64,000 nt of DNA from Pseudooceanicola sp. (GCF_029213205.1 NZ_JARGNH010000002.1:1-64000), one strand, 5' to 3'. Numbered from the stretch's first letter, positions 8,312 through 18,370 are shown. The notes: generated by a model not told the origin, from the sequence alone. A program made the numbers and translations.

Positions 8312-9589
8312 ATGAAAGATGCGATCCATATTTCCGATCTGGACGAAAGCCGAGAGGCGGCCTATGCCACGCCGCTGGACGCCTATTCCGTCGCCCAGCC
8401 GGCACGGTTTTCCGATGAAACCATCTGGCCCTGGTTCCAGCGCCTGCGCGAAGAGGCGCCGGTGCATTGGTGCGATACCGGCGAGTATGAACCGCATTGG
8501 TCGATCACCCGCTATGAGGACATCATGGCGGTCGACACCGACCACCGCCGGTTTTCCAACGCCGGGGGCATCACCCTGCAAACCCCCGAGGGGCGCGTCT
8601 ATTCCGAAACCCGCGGCGCCAAGGGTGCCGGGTTCATCACCATGGACAACCCCGAGCACAACCAGCAGCGCAAACAGGTCTCACCCGCCTTCACCCCGCC
8701 CAGCCTCGACAAGCTGAGCGGGCTGTTGCGCGAACGGGCGGGCAATCTGCTCGACTCTCTGCCGATCGGTGAGACCTTTGACTGGGTCGATCTGGTCAGC
8801 AAGGAATACACCGCGATGACTCTGGCGACGCTGTTCGATTTCCCGTTCGAGGACCGCCGCAAGCTGACCCACTGGTCGGATATCATCACCAATACGCCCG
8901 GCCACGGCCCGGTGAAAGATTGGGATCAGAAGTTCAAGGAAACCAACGAATGCTTTGATGCCTTCGACAAGCTTCTGGAAGACCGCAAGAGCAAGCCGCC
9001 GTCCTTTGACCTGATCTCGATGCTCGCCCATGGTGAGGGCACCCGCGACATGCCGCCACAGATTTACCACGGCAATGTCGTGCTGCTGATCGTCGGTGGC
9101 AATGACACCACCCGCAACACCCTGTCCGGGTCGGTCTACGCGTTGAACAAATTCCCCGACCAATATGACCGGCTGCGTGCCGATCCCTCGCTGATCCCGG
9201 CGATGGTGTCGGAAACCATTCGCTGGCAGACGCCGCTGGCGCATATGGCCCGGGTGGCGCTGGAAGATGTCGAGATGCACGGCCAGACGATCCGCAAGGG
9301 CGACCGGGTGGTGATGTGGTATGCCTCGGGCAACCGTGACACCGACCGGATCGAGGATCCGGACAATTACCTGATCGGTCGCGATATCAAAAAGGCGCAT
9401 CTGTCCTTTGGCTTCGGCATTCACCGCTGCCTTGGCAACCGGGTGGCCGAGTTGCAATTGACCATCCTCTGGGACGAGATCCTGAAACGCTTTCCCTCAA
9501 TCGACCTGGTCGACGAACCGCAGCGCACCCATTCGGTGTTCGTCAAGGGCTATGAGACGCTGCCGGTGCGGATCCCCGCCCGGCTCTGA
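8312..9589 (+). CDS. Cytochrome P450, CYP153-like
   Basis: Haem-thiolate monooxygenase of 425 aa from ATG 8312, which has GGAGGGGAGG upstream; a GTG at 8288 is in frame but lacks such a site. The I-helix is GGNDTTRNTLSG near 261-272, ETIRW gives the ExxR motif, and the haem loop is FGFGIHRCLGN with the Cys ligand at residue 373. The segments RWQTPLAHMAR, GDRVVMWYASGNRD and QLTILWDEILKRFP match what I know of the CYP153 alkane/fatty-acid omega-hydroxylases. No ferredoxin or reductase gene is adjacent, so redox partners must be elsewhere. It faces a convergent regulator gene with only six bases between them. Confidence 0.9.
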   Translation: MKDAIHISDLDESREAAYATPLDAYSVAQPARFSDETIWPWFQRLREEAPVHWCDTGEYEPHWSITRYEDIMAVDTDHRRFSNAGGITLQTPEGRVYSETRGAKGAGFITMDNPEHNQQRKQVSPAFTPPSLDKLSGLLRERAGNLLDSLPIGETFDWVDLVSKEYTAMTLATLFDFPFEDRRKLTHWSDIITNTPGHGPVKDWDQKFKETNECFDAFDKLLEDRKSKPPSFDLISMLAHGEGTRDMPPQIYHGNVVLLIVGGNDTTRNTLSGSVYALNKFPDQYDRLRADPSLIPAMVSETIRWQTPLAHMARVALEDVEMHGQTIRKGDRVVMWYASGNRDTDRIEDPDNYLIGRDIKKAHLSFGFGIHRCLGNRVAELQLTILWDEILKRFPSIDLVDEPQRTHSVFVKGYETLPVRIPARL

Positions 9590-9595
9590 GCCGGT

Positions 9596-10234
9596 TCAAC
9601 CGGTCTGAAAGCGTTGAAAACAGGCGGCGAACTGATCGAAAATGATCGGGTCGCCGTCGATCGTCACCGCCGGGTCCGGTTCATCGTCCAACAGCATCCA
9701 CAACAAGGCGTTCTGGTCGCCGCTCAGGATCAAATCGGCACTGATCGGACGCCCACCCGACACCTCAAGCTGGCGATTGGCGACAACCAGGGTGAATTCG
9801 CGCCCCGACAGGACACAGGCGACCCGCAGGGTCAGCCCCTTGGCCCGTTGCGGCCGGAAATGCGACGCCAGGCTCAGGATCACCGCCGTCGCTGACATCG
9901 CCTGCTCGGCCAGGCCACGGGGCGAGCGCGCCATCCAGCGCCCGGTCACCTTGAACACCGGTGCCAGCTCACGGCCCCAATCGGTCAGTTGATAGCCCTT
10001 GGTCGGCTTGCCATCGTCCATGTCGCAATGGGCCAGAATCCCGGCCTCCGCCAGATCGTTCAGCCGCTGCGACAGGATATTGGTGGCGATGCCGGGCAGG
10101 TCGGACTTCAGATCGCTGAACCGGCGCGGCGCAAACAGCAATTCACGCGCCACCAGCAAGGCCCAGCGTTCGCCGACCAAATCCAGCGCCTGTGCCACGC
10201 CGCAGCCATCGTTGTAGAACCGCTTGCCCGCCAT
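9596..10234 (-). CDS. HxlR-type regulator with SCP2-like C-terminal domain
   Basis: 212-aa DNA-binding protein. Residues about 10-100 form a winged helix of the HxlR family (GCGVAQALDLVGERWALLVARELL, then FSDLKSDLPGIATNILSQRLNDLAEAGIL). The rest (about 115-210) resembles an SCP2 sterol-carrier domain (ADLILSGDQNALLWMLL; AVTIDGDPIIFDQF), which may bind a hydrophobic effector. The ATG at 10234 is chosen because the Cys in NDGCGVAQAL sits at the usual N-terminal place; upstream codons do not look coding. It converges on the P450 gene, so it may or may not control it. Confidence 0.88.
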   Translation of the reverse strand: MAGKRFYNDGCGVAQALDLVGERWALLVARELLFAPRRFSDLKSDLPGIATNILSQRLNDLAEAGILAHCDMDDGKPTKGYQLTDWGRELAPVFKVTGRWMARSPRGLAEQAMSATAVILSLASHFRPQRAKGLTLRVACVLSGREFTLVVANRQLEVSGGRPISADLILSGDQNALLWMLLDDEPDPAVTIDGDPIIFDQFAACFQRFQTG

Positions 10235-10533
10235 GATCCCGCCAGTTGCAAATCGAAATCTGACACCGGCATAGCAGAAACCGGTGCAGCTTGTCCAATG
10301 CTCTACAATGGGCCCGATAGGGTTGCAGGATGGGAAATAGGGGTATGTCCGGGCGGCAAGCCCAAGCCGCAAGCGGCCGCCACTTGGTAAATATTGTCGA
10401 CTTCCCTGCAGAAAATCCGTGGTGCAGCCGGAGCGAGAAAGCTCGAACGCCGGATGTTCTCGCGGTTCTTCGAAACCGCTGTCACCCAATTCTCTGCCCC
10501 TGATGTCGGCCACTTTTCAAATGAAAAGCGAGA

Positions 10534-10608
10534 TGGTGCTGTGAGAGAGGATTGAACTCTCGACCTCACCCTTACCAAGGGTGTGCTCTACCACTGAGCT
10601 ACCACAGC
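10534..10608 (-). tRNA. tRNA-Thr (anticodon GGT)
   Basis: Cloverleaf with encoded CCA: acceptor GCTGTGG against TCACAGC (one G-U), anticodon stem CACCC/GGGTG around TTGGTAA, T-loop TTCAATC. Reads ACC/ACU. Upstream on this strand, CTTGCC and GTTACC lie 17 bases apart and may be its promoter. Confidence 0.95.
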
Positions 10609-10892
10609 ATCTCGTTTTCCAGTTGGTAACCCCGGGGCTTCCCCCGTGGCAAGAGGGGACTGGAAGGCCCCGTCTGTTCACGTCTTCACCGCACATCCGC
10701 CCCAATACCAAAGGAGCGCGTGGGTGCAGGCCTTTTACCGCAAGATGACCGGAGTGCAAGGGCTTTGCTGGGGCAATTTCGGGGAAAATCCCAGACACCC
10801 TGCGGGCGGGCCTGCGGCGCGGCGGCCATAACGACGCACCGTTGTTCCAGCGCCATCTGGATCTTGGCGTGGCGCTGGCTTACACCAGCGGC

Positions 10893-11048
10893 ATGAGCAC
10901 CAACGACAGGTCCGGAGCGACACGAGAAGAGCGCCTGAAACAGGCGCTGAAGGCAAATATCGCGCGTCGCAAAGCGCAGGCCAAAGCGCGCGTCCGCGAC
11001 GACGAGGCGGATCAAACCGACGACAGGCAGGAGAATGGCGATGGATAG
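10893..11048 (+). CDS. Small basic protein upstream of murA
   Basis: 51 aa, beginning [20 protein letters not shown] and continuing [14 protein letters not shown], then an acidic tail. It is one amphipathic helix rich in Arg/Lys/Ala and then Asp/Glu. It overlaps the murA start by eight bases, and the last codons contain the murA ribosome-binding site (AGGAG at 11029-11033), so translation is coupled. I recall similar short ORFs ahead of murA in Rhodobacterales. An ATG at 10842 is in frame but the extra 17 residues look non-coding. Function unknown. Confidence 0.7.
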   Translation: MSTNDRSGATREERLKQALKANIARRKAQAKARVRDDEADQTDDRQENGDG

Positions 11049-12309
11049 GATCGTGGTGACGGGCAATGGCCCATTGAAAGGGCAGATTCCGATTGCCGGC
11101 GCCAAAAACGCCTGCCTGACACTGATGCCTGCGACATTGCTGAGCGAAGAGCCGCTGACCCTGACCAACGCGCCGCGCCTGTCGGATATCGCCACGATGA
11201 CGCAACTGCTGCAATCGCTGGGGACCGAGGTCACCAAGATGCAGGATGGCAAGGTTCTGGCATTGTCGAGCTACCGGATCGACAACCACACCGCCGATTA
11301 CGACATCGTGCGCAAGATGCGCGCCTCGATCCTGGTGCTGGGCCCGATGCTGGCGCGCGATGGCCATGCGGTGGTGTCGCTGCCCGGCGGCTGCGCAATC
11401 GGCGCAAGGCCGGTCGACCTCCACCTCAAGGCGATGGAGGCGATGGGCGCTGAGATGGAACTGCGCGATGGCTATGTCCATGCCAAGGCGCCCGGCGGGC
11501 TGAAAGGCGGGGTGGTGGATTTCCCCTTTGTTTCGGTTGGGGCAACCGAAAACGCGCTGATGGCAGCGACCCTGGCCAAGGGCACGACGGTGATCAAGAA
11601 CGCGGCGCGAGAGCCCGAGATCGTCGATCTGGCGCAGTGCCTGCGGCGGATGGGCGCGCAGATCGATGGCGAAGGCACCTCAGAAATCACCATTCAGGGT
11701 GTCGATCGCCTTGGCGGGGCCACCCATCCGGTGGTGGTCGACCGGATCGAGCTCGGCACCTATATGCTGGCCCCGGCGATCAGCGGCGGCGAGGTCGAGC
11801 TGCTCGGTGGCCGGATCGAGTTGATCGGCGCCTTTTGCGAGAAACTCGACGCCGCCGGGATTTCGGTCAGTGAGACCGGCAACGGGCTGAGCGTGGCGCG
11901 CAAGAATGGCCGGGTGCGGGCGGTCGATGTAAAGACAGAGCCCTTCCCCGGCTTTCCCACCGACCTGCAGGCGCAGATGATGGCGCTGCTCTGCACCGCC
12001 GAGGGGGTTTCGGTGCTGGAAGAGCAGATCTTTGAAAACCGCTTCATGCATGCACCGGAATTGCAGCGCATGGGCGCGAAGATCGAGGTGCATGGCGGCA
12101 GCGCCACGGTCACCGGTGTCGACAGGCTGAAGGGCGCGCCGGTGATGGCCACCGATCTGCGCGCCAGCGTCTCGCTGATCCTGGCCGGGCTGGCCGCCGA
12201 GGGCGAAACCGTGGTCAACCGGGTCTATCACCTGGATCGCGGCTATGAGCGGGTCGAGGAGAAACTCTCGGCCGTCGGGGCCAAGATCGAACGGGTGTCA
12301 GACAGATGA
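11041..12309 (+). CDS. murA: UDP-N-acetylglucosamine 1-carboxyvinyltransferase
   Basis: Transfers enolpyruvate from PEP to UDP-GlcNAc, the first committed step of peptidoglycan synthesis; cytosolic. The 422 aa match the family. GAKNACLTL lies near residues 20-28 and the catalytic loop is [15 protein letters not shown] with Cys118, the fosfomycin target. Inside-out alpha/beta barrel repeats run to the end. Start choice: AGGAG at 11029-11033 is one base from ATG 11035 but seven from ATG 11041, so [10 protein letters not shown] is preferred. The stop overlaps the next gene by four bases (ATGA). Confidence 0.97.
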   Translation: MDRIVVTGNGPLKGQIPIAGAKNACLTLMPATLLSEEPLTLTNAPRLSDIATMTQLLQSLGTEVTKMQDGKVLALSSYRIDNHTADYDIVRKMRASILVLGPMLARDGHAVVSLPGGCAIGARPVDLHLKAMEAMGAEMELRDGYVHAKAPGGLKGGVVDFPFVSVGATENALMAATLAKGTTVIKNAAREPEIVDLAQCLRRMGAQIDGEGTSEITIQGVDRLGGATHPVVVDRIELGTYMLAPAISGGEVELLGGRIELIGAFCEKLDAAGISVSETGNGLSVARKNGRVRAVDVKTEPFPGFPTDLQAQMMALLCTAEGVSVLEEQIFENRFMHAPELQRMGAKIEVHGGSATVTGVDRLKGAPVMATDLRASVSLILAGLAAEGETVVNRVYHLDRGYERVEEKLSAVGAKIERVSDR

Positions 12310-12779
12310 GCGAGGACGCCCGGTTCGAGGATGGTGGCGAAAGCCCGCTGAACCTCGGCGCGATGGATGCCGAGGATCTGACGGTGCTGTCGGCGCTGGC
12401 CCAGGATGCGGTGTTTCCGGTCACCGACATGCTGTGGCGGCCGCGCGAACGGCGCTTTGCCCTGCTGTTGAACCGGTTCCGCTGGGAGGACAGCGACCGC
12501 GACCGGCATGGCGCCGAACGGGTGCGCGCGGTGCTGGTCGCCGACAATGTGCTCAGCGTCGCCAGCCAGGGCATCGACCGTTCGGACAAAGGCACGATCC
12601 TGTCGCTGCTCTCGGTCAGTTTTGAACCGGGGGACGAGGCACCGGGCGGTCAGGTGGTGCTGACCCTGGCCGGGGACGGTGCGATCCGGTTGGAGGTCGA
12701 GGCGCTCGAACTGCGGCTGCGCGATGTCACCCGCCCCTATGTCGCGCCCTCGGGCAAGGTGCCGGGGCATCGCGATTAA
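12306..12779 (+). CDS. DUF2948 family protein
   Basis: 157-aa soluble protein typical of alphaproteobacteria and usually found right after murA. Recognisable segments are [28 protein letters not shown], the Arg-rich [12 protein letters not shown] and [17 protein letters not shown] near the end. It is translationally coupled to murA (ATGA overlap), which hints at a link with envelope growth. No molecular function is known to me. In many relatives hisD follows; here an ABC exporter does. Confidence 0.9.
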   Translation: MSEDARFEDGGESPLNLGAMDAEDLTVLSALAQDAVFPVTDMLWRPRERRFALLLNRFRWEDSDRDRHGAERVRAVLVADNVLSVASQGIDRSDKGTILSLLSVSFEPGDEAPGGQVVLTLAGDGAIRLEVEALELRLRDVTRPYVAPSGKVPGHRD

Positions 12780-12891
12780 CCTCTGAGCACCGGGGCAGCG
12801 GATCCGGCCCCACCCGGCCTGCGTCGGGTTAACGCCTTGACCCGCACCGATCTGCCCGCCAGAACCCCGGCAACACGCGAAGAGGACAGTC

Positions 12892-14694
12892 ATGGCCCGC
12901 AGCCCCACCCAATCGCCGGACGATGCCCGCAACCGACCCAAGTCGCGTCAGGTCGGCACCTTGACCCGGCTCTGGCCCTTCCTTGCGCCCTATCGCGGCC
13001 AGATGTTTCTGGCGCTTCTGGCGCTGATCCTGACCGCTTCGGTGTCATTGATACTGCCGATGGCGGTGCGCCGGGTGGTGGACAATTTCGGCGGCGACGC
13101 GACCCAGTTGCTGGACAAGTATTTCGCCGCCGCGCTCGGCTTTGCGGCACTTCTCGCCCTCGGCACCGGGCTGCGCTACGCGCTGGTTACCCGGTTGGGC
13201 GAACGGGTGGTGGCCGATATCCGCAAGGCGGTCTTTGGCCGGATGATCTCGATGAGTCCGGGGTTTTACGACAACCTGATGACCGGCGAGGTGCTGAGCC
13301 GGATCACCACGGACACGACCCTGGTGCAATCGGTGATCGGGTCCTCGGTCTCGGTGGCGCTGCGCAATGTGCTGATTCTGATCGGTGGGCTGGCGCTGAT
13401 GCTGCTCACCTCGGCGAAACTCGCCGGGCTGGTGTTGCTGATCGTGCCAGCGATCATCGTGCCGATCTTTGTCCTTGGACGACGGCTGCGCGGCCTCAGC
13501 CGCGAGAACCAGGACTGGATCGCCGCCTCCTCCGGCAAGGCGTCTGAGGCGCTGCTCTCGGTGCAGACGGTGCAGGCCTATACCCACGAGGATCTGTCGC
13601 GCGACGATTTCGACTATGTGACCGAGGAAAGCTTTCTCTCGGCCTGCCGCCGGATCACCACCCGGGCAGCGATGACGATCATCGTGATTTTCCTGATCTT
13701 CACCGGCATTGTCGGGGTGCTGTGGATCGGTGCCCATGATGTGCGCGACGGCGTGATGTCCACCGGCGCACTGGTGCAATTCGTCATCTATTCGGTGATG
13801 GTCGCCGGGGCGGTCGGTGCCCTGTCCGAGATCTGGGGCGAATTGCAGCGCGCCGCCGGGGCCACCGAGCGCCTGGTCGAATTGCTGGATGCCGAGGACC
13901 GGATCAACGATCCGGCCACGCCGCTGGCGCTGCCCAGCCCGACGCGTGGCGCGATCCGGTTTGAGGATGTCACCTTTCGCTATCCAGCCCGGCCCAAGAT
14001 GGCGGCGCTGGATCACGTCAGCCTCGACATACCGGCGGGTGAGACCGTTGCCCTGGTCGGCCCCTCAGGCGCAGGCAAATCGACGATGATCCAGCTGATC
14101 CTGCGGTTTTATGATCCCGACAGCGGCGCGGTGCTGCTGGATGGCGTGGACCTGTCGCAGGTGCCGCGCGCCGATTTCCGCAGCCATATCGCGCTGGTGC
14201 CGCAAGACCCGGTGATCTTTGCCGGGTCGGCCCGCGACAACATCCGTTTCGGCTGGCCCGACGCCAGCGACGAAGAGGTCGAAGCCGCCGCTCAGGCCGC
14301 CGCCGCCCATGACTTCATCACCCAATTGCCCGATGGCTATGGCAGCCAGCTCGGCGAACGCGGGGTGATGCTGTCAGGCGGGCAGAAACAGCGCATTGCC
14401 ATCGCCCGCGCCATCCTGCGCGACGCGCCGGTGCTGCTGCTGGACGAGGCGACCTCGGCGCTGGACGCCGAAAGCGAGCGCCTGGTGCAAGAGGCGGTCG
14501 ACCGGGTGTCGCGCAGCCGCACCACGATCATTGTCGCCCACCGTCTGGCGACGGTGAAAAAGGCCGACCGGATCGTGGTGATGGACCAGGGCCGGATCGT
14601 CGCGACCGGCACTCATGATGAGCTGGTGGCGCAAAACGGGCTGTACGCCCGCCTCGCCCGGCTGCAATTCACCGACGGGCTGACAGGCGCGTAG
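12892..14694 (+). CDS. ABC exporter, fused permease and ATPase
   Basis: 600-aa half-transporter of the MsbA/LmrA type that should work as an inner-membrane homodimer. The N-terminal half (about 35-320) carries six hydrophobic segments, starting LFLALLALILTASVSLI. The ATPase domain has Walker A GPSGAGKSTM near 390-399, signature LSGGQKQRIAIARA, Walker B VLLLDEATSALD and the H-loop in VAHRLATV. The substrate (lipid, glycolipid or drug) cannot be told. It lies 112 bases after the DUF2948 gene and converges on lpdA. Confidence 0.92.
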   Translation: MARSPTQSPDDARNRPKSRQVGTLTRLWPFLAPYRGQMFLALLALILTASVSLILPMAVRRVVDNFGGDATQLLDKYFAAALGFAALLALGTGLRYALVTRLGERVVADIRKAVFGRMISMSPGFYDNLMTGEVLSRITTDTTLVQSVIGSSVSVALRNVLILIGGLALMLLTSAKLAGLVLLIVPAIIVPIFVLGRRLRGLSRENQDWIAASSGKASEALLSVQTVQAYTHEDLSRDDFDYVTEESFLSACRRITTRAAMTIIVIFLIFTGIVGVLWIGAHDVRDGVMSTGALVQFVIYSVMVAGAVGALSEIWGELQRAAGATERLVELLDAEDRINDPATPLALPSPTRGAIRFEDVTFRYPARPKMAALDHVSLDIPAGETVALVGPSGAGKSTMIQLILRFYDPDSGAVLLDGVDLSQVPRADFRSHIALVPQDPVIFAGSARDNIRFGWPDASDEEVEAAAQAAAAHDFITQLPDGYGSQLGERGVMLSGGQKQRIAIARAILRDAPVLLLDEATSALDAESERLVQEAVDRVSRSRTTIIVAHRLATVKKADRIVVMDQGRIVATGTHDELVAQNGLYARLARLQFTDGLTGA

Positions 14695-14712
14695 CTCCTA
14701 GATAGGCCCGTT

Positions 14713-16107
14713 TCAGATGTGGATCGCCCGGCCATAGGCGGCCAGCACTGATTCATGCATCATCTCGCTCAGCGTCGGATGCGGGAACACGGTGTGCATC
14801 AGATCCTCTTCGGTGGTCTCAAGCTGACGGCCAATCACATAGCCCTGGATCAGCTCGGTCACTTCGGCCCCCACCATATGCGCGCCCAACAATTCACCGG
14901 TCTTTGCGTCGAACACGGTTTTCACCATCCCCTCGGGCTCGCCCAGGGCCACCGCCTTGCCGTTGCCGATGAACGGGAACCGGCCAACCTTAACCTTATG
15001 CCCGGCGGCAATCGCCTTGGCCTCGGTCAGCCCAACAGAGGCCACCTGCGGCTGACAATAGGTACAGCCCGCGATGGCGCCGGGGCGCATCGGATGCGGA
15101 TGCTGGCCCGCGATCAGCTCGGCGACCATCACGCCCTCATGGCTGGCCTTATGCGCCAGCCAGGGCGCCCCGGCGATATCGCCGATGGCATACAGCCCCT
15201 CGGCCCCGGTGCGGCAGAATTCATCGACCACGACATGGGTGCGGTCGATCTTGACCCCCAGCGCCTCCAATCCCAGCCCTTCGATATTGCCGACGATGCC
15301 GACGGCGGAAATCACCGTGTCGAATTCCAGTTTCTCGACCTTGCCGGCGCTTTCGATATGCGCGGTCACCTTGCCCTTGGCGCGGTCGAGTTGTTTCACC
15401 GCCGCCTTTTCAAGGATCGTCATGCCCTGCTTGACGAATTGCTTGCGTGCGAAGGCGCTGATCTCTTCATCCTCGACCGGCAACACCCGGTCCATGACCT
15501 CGACCACCGTGGTATCGGCGCCCAGCGTGTTGAAGAAGCTGGCGAATTCGATGCCGATCGCGCCGGATCCGATCACCAGCAGCTTTTTCGGCATCCGTTT
15601 CGGCGCCAGCGCGTGGCGATAGGTCCAGACCAGATCGCCATCGGCCTCAAGCCCCGGCAATTCCCGTGCCCGGGCGCCGGTGGCCAGCACGATATGCTTG
15701 GCGGTCAGCTCTTCGGTGCCACTCGCGGTCTTGACGCTGACCTTGCCCTTGCCGGGCAGGCTGGCCTCGCCCATCACCACCGTCACCTTGTTCTTTTTCA
15801 GCAGGTGCTTGACCCCGCCTTCCATCTGCTTGGCCACCCCGCGCGAGCGTTTCACCACCGCGTCGAGGTCAAAGGCGATCTTGTCGGCGCTGAGGCCGAA
15901 ATCGCCCGCCTTGCCCATCAGGTGAAACACCTCGGCCGAGCGCAGCAGCGCCTTGGTCGGGATACAGCCCCAGTTCAGGCAGATGCCGCCGAGGTTTTCG
16001 CGTTCGACGACGCAGGCCTTCAGCCCCAGCTGCGCCGCACGGATCGCCGCCACATAGCCACCGGGGCCTGCCCCGATCACGATCATATCAAATGTTTGCG
16101 CGGCCAT
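14713..16107 (-). CDS. lpdA: Dihydrolipoyl dehydrogenase (E3)
   Basis: FAD flavoprotein that reoxidises dihydrolipoamide with NAD+ in 2-oxoacid dehydrogenase complexes and the glycine cleavage system. 464 aa. The FAD-binding DMIVIGAGPGGYVAAIRAAQLG is near 7-28 and the redox disulfide GGICLNWGCIPTK has Cys43 and Cys48. An NAD-binding VIGSGAIGIEFASFF follows, and HTVFPHPTLSEMMHE carries the C-terminal His-Glu pair. It starts at ATG 16107 behind GGAGGGG; upstream codons to 16182 are not family-like. It stands alone rather than in a pdh or suc operon. Confidence 0.95.
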   Translation of the reverse strand: MAAQTFDMIVIGAGPGGYVAAIRAAQLGLKACVVERENLGGICLNWGCIPTKALLRSAEVFHLMGKAGDFGLSADKIAFDLDAVVKRSRGVAKQMEGGVKHLLKKNKVTVVMGEASLPGKGKVSVKTASGTEELTAKHIVLATGARARELPGLEADGDLVWTYRHALAPKRMPKKLLVIGSGAIGIEFASFFNTLGADTTVVEVMDRVLPVEDEEISAFARKQFVKQGMTILEKAAVKQLDRAKGKVTAHIESAGKVEKLEFDTVISAVGIVGNIEGLGLEALGVKIDRTHVVVDEFCRTGAEGLYAIGDIAGAPWLAHKASHEGVMVAELIAGQHPHPMRPGAIAGCTYCQPQVASVGLTEAKAIAAGHKVKVGRFPFIGNGKAVALGEPEGMVKTVFDAKTGELLGAHMVGAEVTELIQGYVIGRQLETTEEDLMHTVFPHPTLSEMMHESVLAAYGRAIHI

Positions 16108-16172
16108 CTGCCCCTCCGATTCCGGATAGTTTGACGTTAAACTATCCCTGCAATCGCTACACCAAACAAACA

Positions 16173-16199
16173 GGCCCCGCAACGTCCTGTTGCGGGGCC
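16173..16199 (-). terminator. Terminator after DUF924 gene
   Basis: Perfect 11-bp inverted repeat GGCCCCGCAAC/GTTGCGGGGCC with a 5-base loop, 42 bases past the DUF924 stop. On the minus strand it is followed by the T-rich TGTTTGTTTGG. Confidence 0.75.
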
Positions 16200-16241
16200 G
16201 ATATCCATGCCGTTGTTACGGAACACTAAAATTTAGGCCGG

Positions 16242-16814
16242 TCAGCCAGCCTCCAACTGCCGCAGGGTTTCGCCATAGCCGCCCCGCTCTAGATAATGCG
16301 CCTCGGGCTGGGTAACCGTCCGATCCAGCGCCGCGTTGCGATAAGGGAAGCGCCCGAATTGCCGGATCACCTCGCGATGGGCCTTGGCATGCAGCAGGTT
16401 ATTGGTGGCTTCCGGCATCCGCTCTTTCATCAGCCGCACACAGCGCTCCTGATCCGACAGGCATTCCGAATGCATCATCGGCAGGTAAAAGAATTGCCGC
16501 GCGGGCGGATCAATCTTGAGGTCCCATTTCCGGTCGACCGCCATCTTGGCCGCCGCCAGCGCCAGCTTGTCCGAAGCAAAGGCGCGGCCCTCGTCCCGAA
16601 ACATATTGCGCGGAAACTGATCCAGCAGGATGAGATAGGCCAGAACCCCCGAGGGATGGGTCAGCCACAGCCCGTAGGTGCCTTCACAGGCAGCCTGCCA
16701 GGCGGGCAGGAACCGGGCGCGGATGTCGCCATCCAGGCTATCCCAAGGCTGGTACCAGCCCTTCGGCCCGACCTCGTCCAGCCAGAACTTCAACACTTCG
16801 TCTGAACTCACCAT
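16242..16814 (-). CDS. DUF924 family protein
   Basis: 190-aa soluble helical protein. It opens VLKFWLDEVGPKGWY and contains LILLDQFPRNMFRDEGRAFASD and FFYLPMMHSE, the signature segments of DUF924, whose fold is TPR-like. Length matches the family. Members are widespread and conserved in proteobacteria but have no assigned reaction that I know of. It has its own terminator at 16173-16199. Confidence 0.9.
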   Translation of the reverse strand: MVSSDEVLKFWLDEVGPKGWYQPWDSLDGDIRARFLPAWQAACEGTYGLWLTHPSGVLAYLILLDQFPRNMFRDEGRAFASDKLALAAAKMAVDRKWDLKIDPPARQFFYLPMMHSECLSDQERCVRLMKERMPEATNNLLHAKAHREVIRQFGRFPYRNAALDRTVTQPEAHYLERGGYGETLRQLEAG

Positions 16815-16935
16815 CGCAGTTTCCCCCGTGTTCGACGGCTCACTTATCCACAGCCTCGCACAGAATGCACATTCGATAAATGGCGGATATCCCTACCTTC
16901 GTCGCTAACATCAGGGAATATCACCCGAAAACTGT

Positions 16936-18195
16936 CTAGCTTTCGGGATCTTTCGCCTCTTCGCCATGCTCGACACCCCATTCCGCTGCCGCCTCAAGTG
17001 TCACAGTAGAGGCCTGCATCAACACCGGCGCATGGCTGCTCTGGTCCTCGACCGCCAGCGATGGACGCTGGGTCATCCGCCAGGCGGCGTAGCCCGCCAG
17101 GCTGAACAGCATGATCGAGATGAACAGCCAATAGCCCGGCGGCCCGAAGACGCCGATCATCCAGCCGGTGATCAGTGGGCCGGAGATCGCCCCCAGCCCA
17201 TTCATGAATATCATCCCGCCAGAGGCGGCGGCCATATTGTCGCCGTCTAGAAAGTCATTGGCGTAGGATATCAGCAAGGAATATAGCGGGTTGGACATGC
17301 TGCCGACGACCAGCGCGGCGATCAGAAGTGCGGTGTAATAGGTGCCCAGACCGCTGCCCAGCGCCGCACCGATACCACCCACCGCCGCCACCACCAGGAT
17401 CAACAATCGCCGGTCCATCCGATCCGACAGCCAGCCCAGGGGAAACAGGGCAATCGTCGCACCGAAATAGAACATCGCCACGAACAGCGAAATCTTGGGC
17501 AGGGTCAGCCCGATTTCAGCGCCATAGACCGCCGCCATGCCGAATTGCGCCGAAAACGCCCCGCCGAGCAGGAACACCCCGACGCAGGACAGCGGCGACA
17601 CTCCGTAGAGCTCGCGCAGCGACATCGGTTTGGTGGTGTCAAACGCCGGGGTTGGTGAAATCGACAGCAGAATCGGTGCAAATGAGATCGAAACCAGCAC
17701 CGAGGGGATCACGAACAGCACGAATCCGGACGGATCACCAAGCAGCAACAGCCCCTGCGCCAGAATCACCCCGATCATCTGCACGATCATGTAGAGCGAC
17801 AGCGCCTTGCCCCGGTTCTCATTGCTGGCGGCGTTGTTCAGCCAGCTTTCGGCGGTGACATAGACACCCGAAAAGCAGAACCCGATCAACACCCGGCCCA
17901 GGGTCCAGGCCCAAGGGTGGGCGAAGGTCGGGTAAAGAATCAACACCGCCGAGATAAAGGACCCCAGCGCCGCGAACACCCGGACATGGCCGACCCGGCG
18001 GATCATCTCGGGCGCCATGCGCGAGCCGCCGAGAAAGCCGACGAAATAGCCCGACATCACCACCGACATCTGCAGGGTCGAAAAACCCTCGATTCCGCCA
18101 CGCACCCCCAGCAGGGTGCCCTGCACCCCGTTGCCCAGCATCAGCAGCATCAGGCCGAACAACAGCGGCCAAGCCGAGCCAAGAACCTGTAGCAT
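16936..18195 (-). CDS. MFS transporter
   Basis: 419-aa inner-membrane protein with about twelve hydrophobic segments. GFLGGSRMAPEMIRRVGHVRVFAALG after the second segment and LGWLSDRMDRRLLI between six and seven are the paired MFS loop motifs. The arrangement resembles the YcaD-like subgroup, whose substrates are unknown. The start at 18195 has AGGAG at the right distance; a longer frame back to 18264 adds a hydrophilic stretch without a ribosome site. The C-terminal tail is cytosolic and acidic. Confidence 0.88.
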   Translation of the reverse strand: MLQVLGSAWPLLFGLMLLMLGNGVQGTLLGVRGGIEGFSTLQMSVVMSGYFVGFLGGSRMAPEMIRRVGHVRVFAALGSFISAVLILYPTFAHPWAWTLGRVLIGFCFSGVYVTAESWLNNAASNENRGKALSLYMIVQMIGVILAQGLLLLGDPSGFVLFVIPSVLVSISFAPILLSISPTPAFDTTKPMSLRELYGVSPLSCVGVFLLGGAFSAQFGMAAVYGAEIGLTLPKISLFVAMFYFGATIALFPLGWLSDRMDRRLLILVVAAVGGIGAALGSGLGTYYTALLIAALVVGSMSNPLYSLLISYANDFLDGDNMAAASGGMIFMNGLGAISGPLITGWMIGVFGPPGYWLFISIMLFSLAGYAAWRMTQRPSLAVEDQSSHAPVLMQASTVTLEAAAEWGVEHGEEAKDPES

Positions 18196-18370
18196 CACGC
18201 ATCTCCTGAAGTTCTGGCCAGATTGACCACCCGTCGCCTGCCCCGTCGGGCCTGAATGCGACATCTACCGAGTGTTAGCGCCTACTCGCATCCGATCCAG
18301 CCGGGCCACAACCCCGGCAGCCGCAAATCGGCGAGAAACTTCTGGTGATCTGACGCCGGGCTGGCAGGCC

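Noticed and set aside
14755-16134. 459-codon plus-strand frame opposite lpdA
   Set aside because: Same shadow effect; the minus-strand frame has every dihydrolipoyl dehydrogenase motif.
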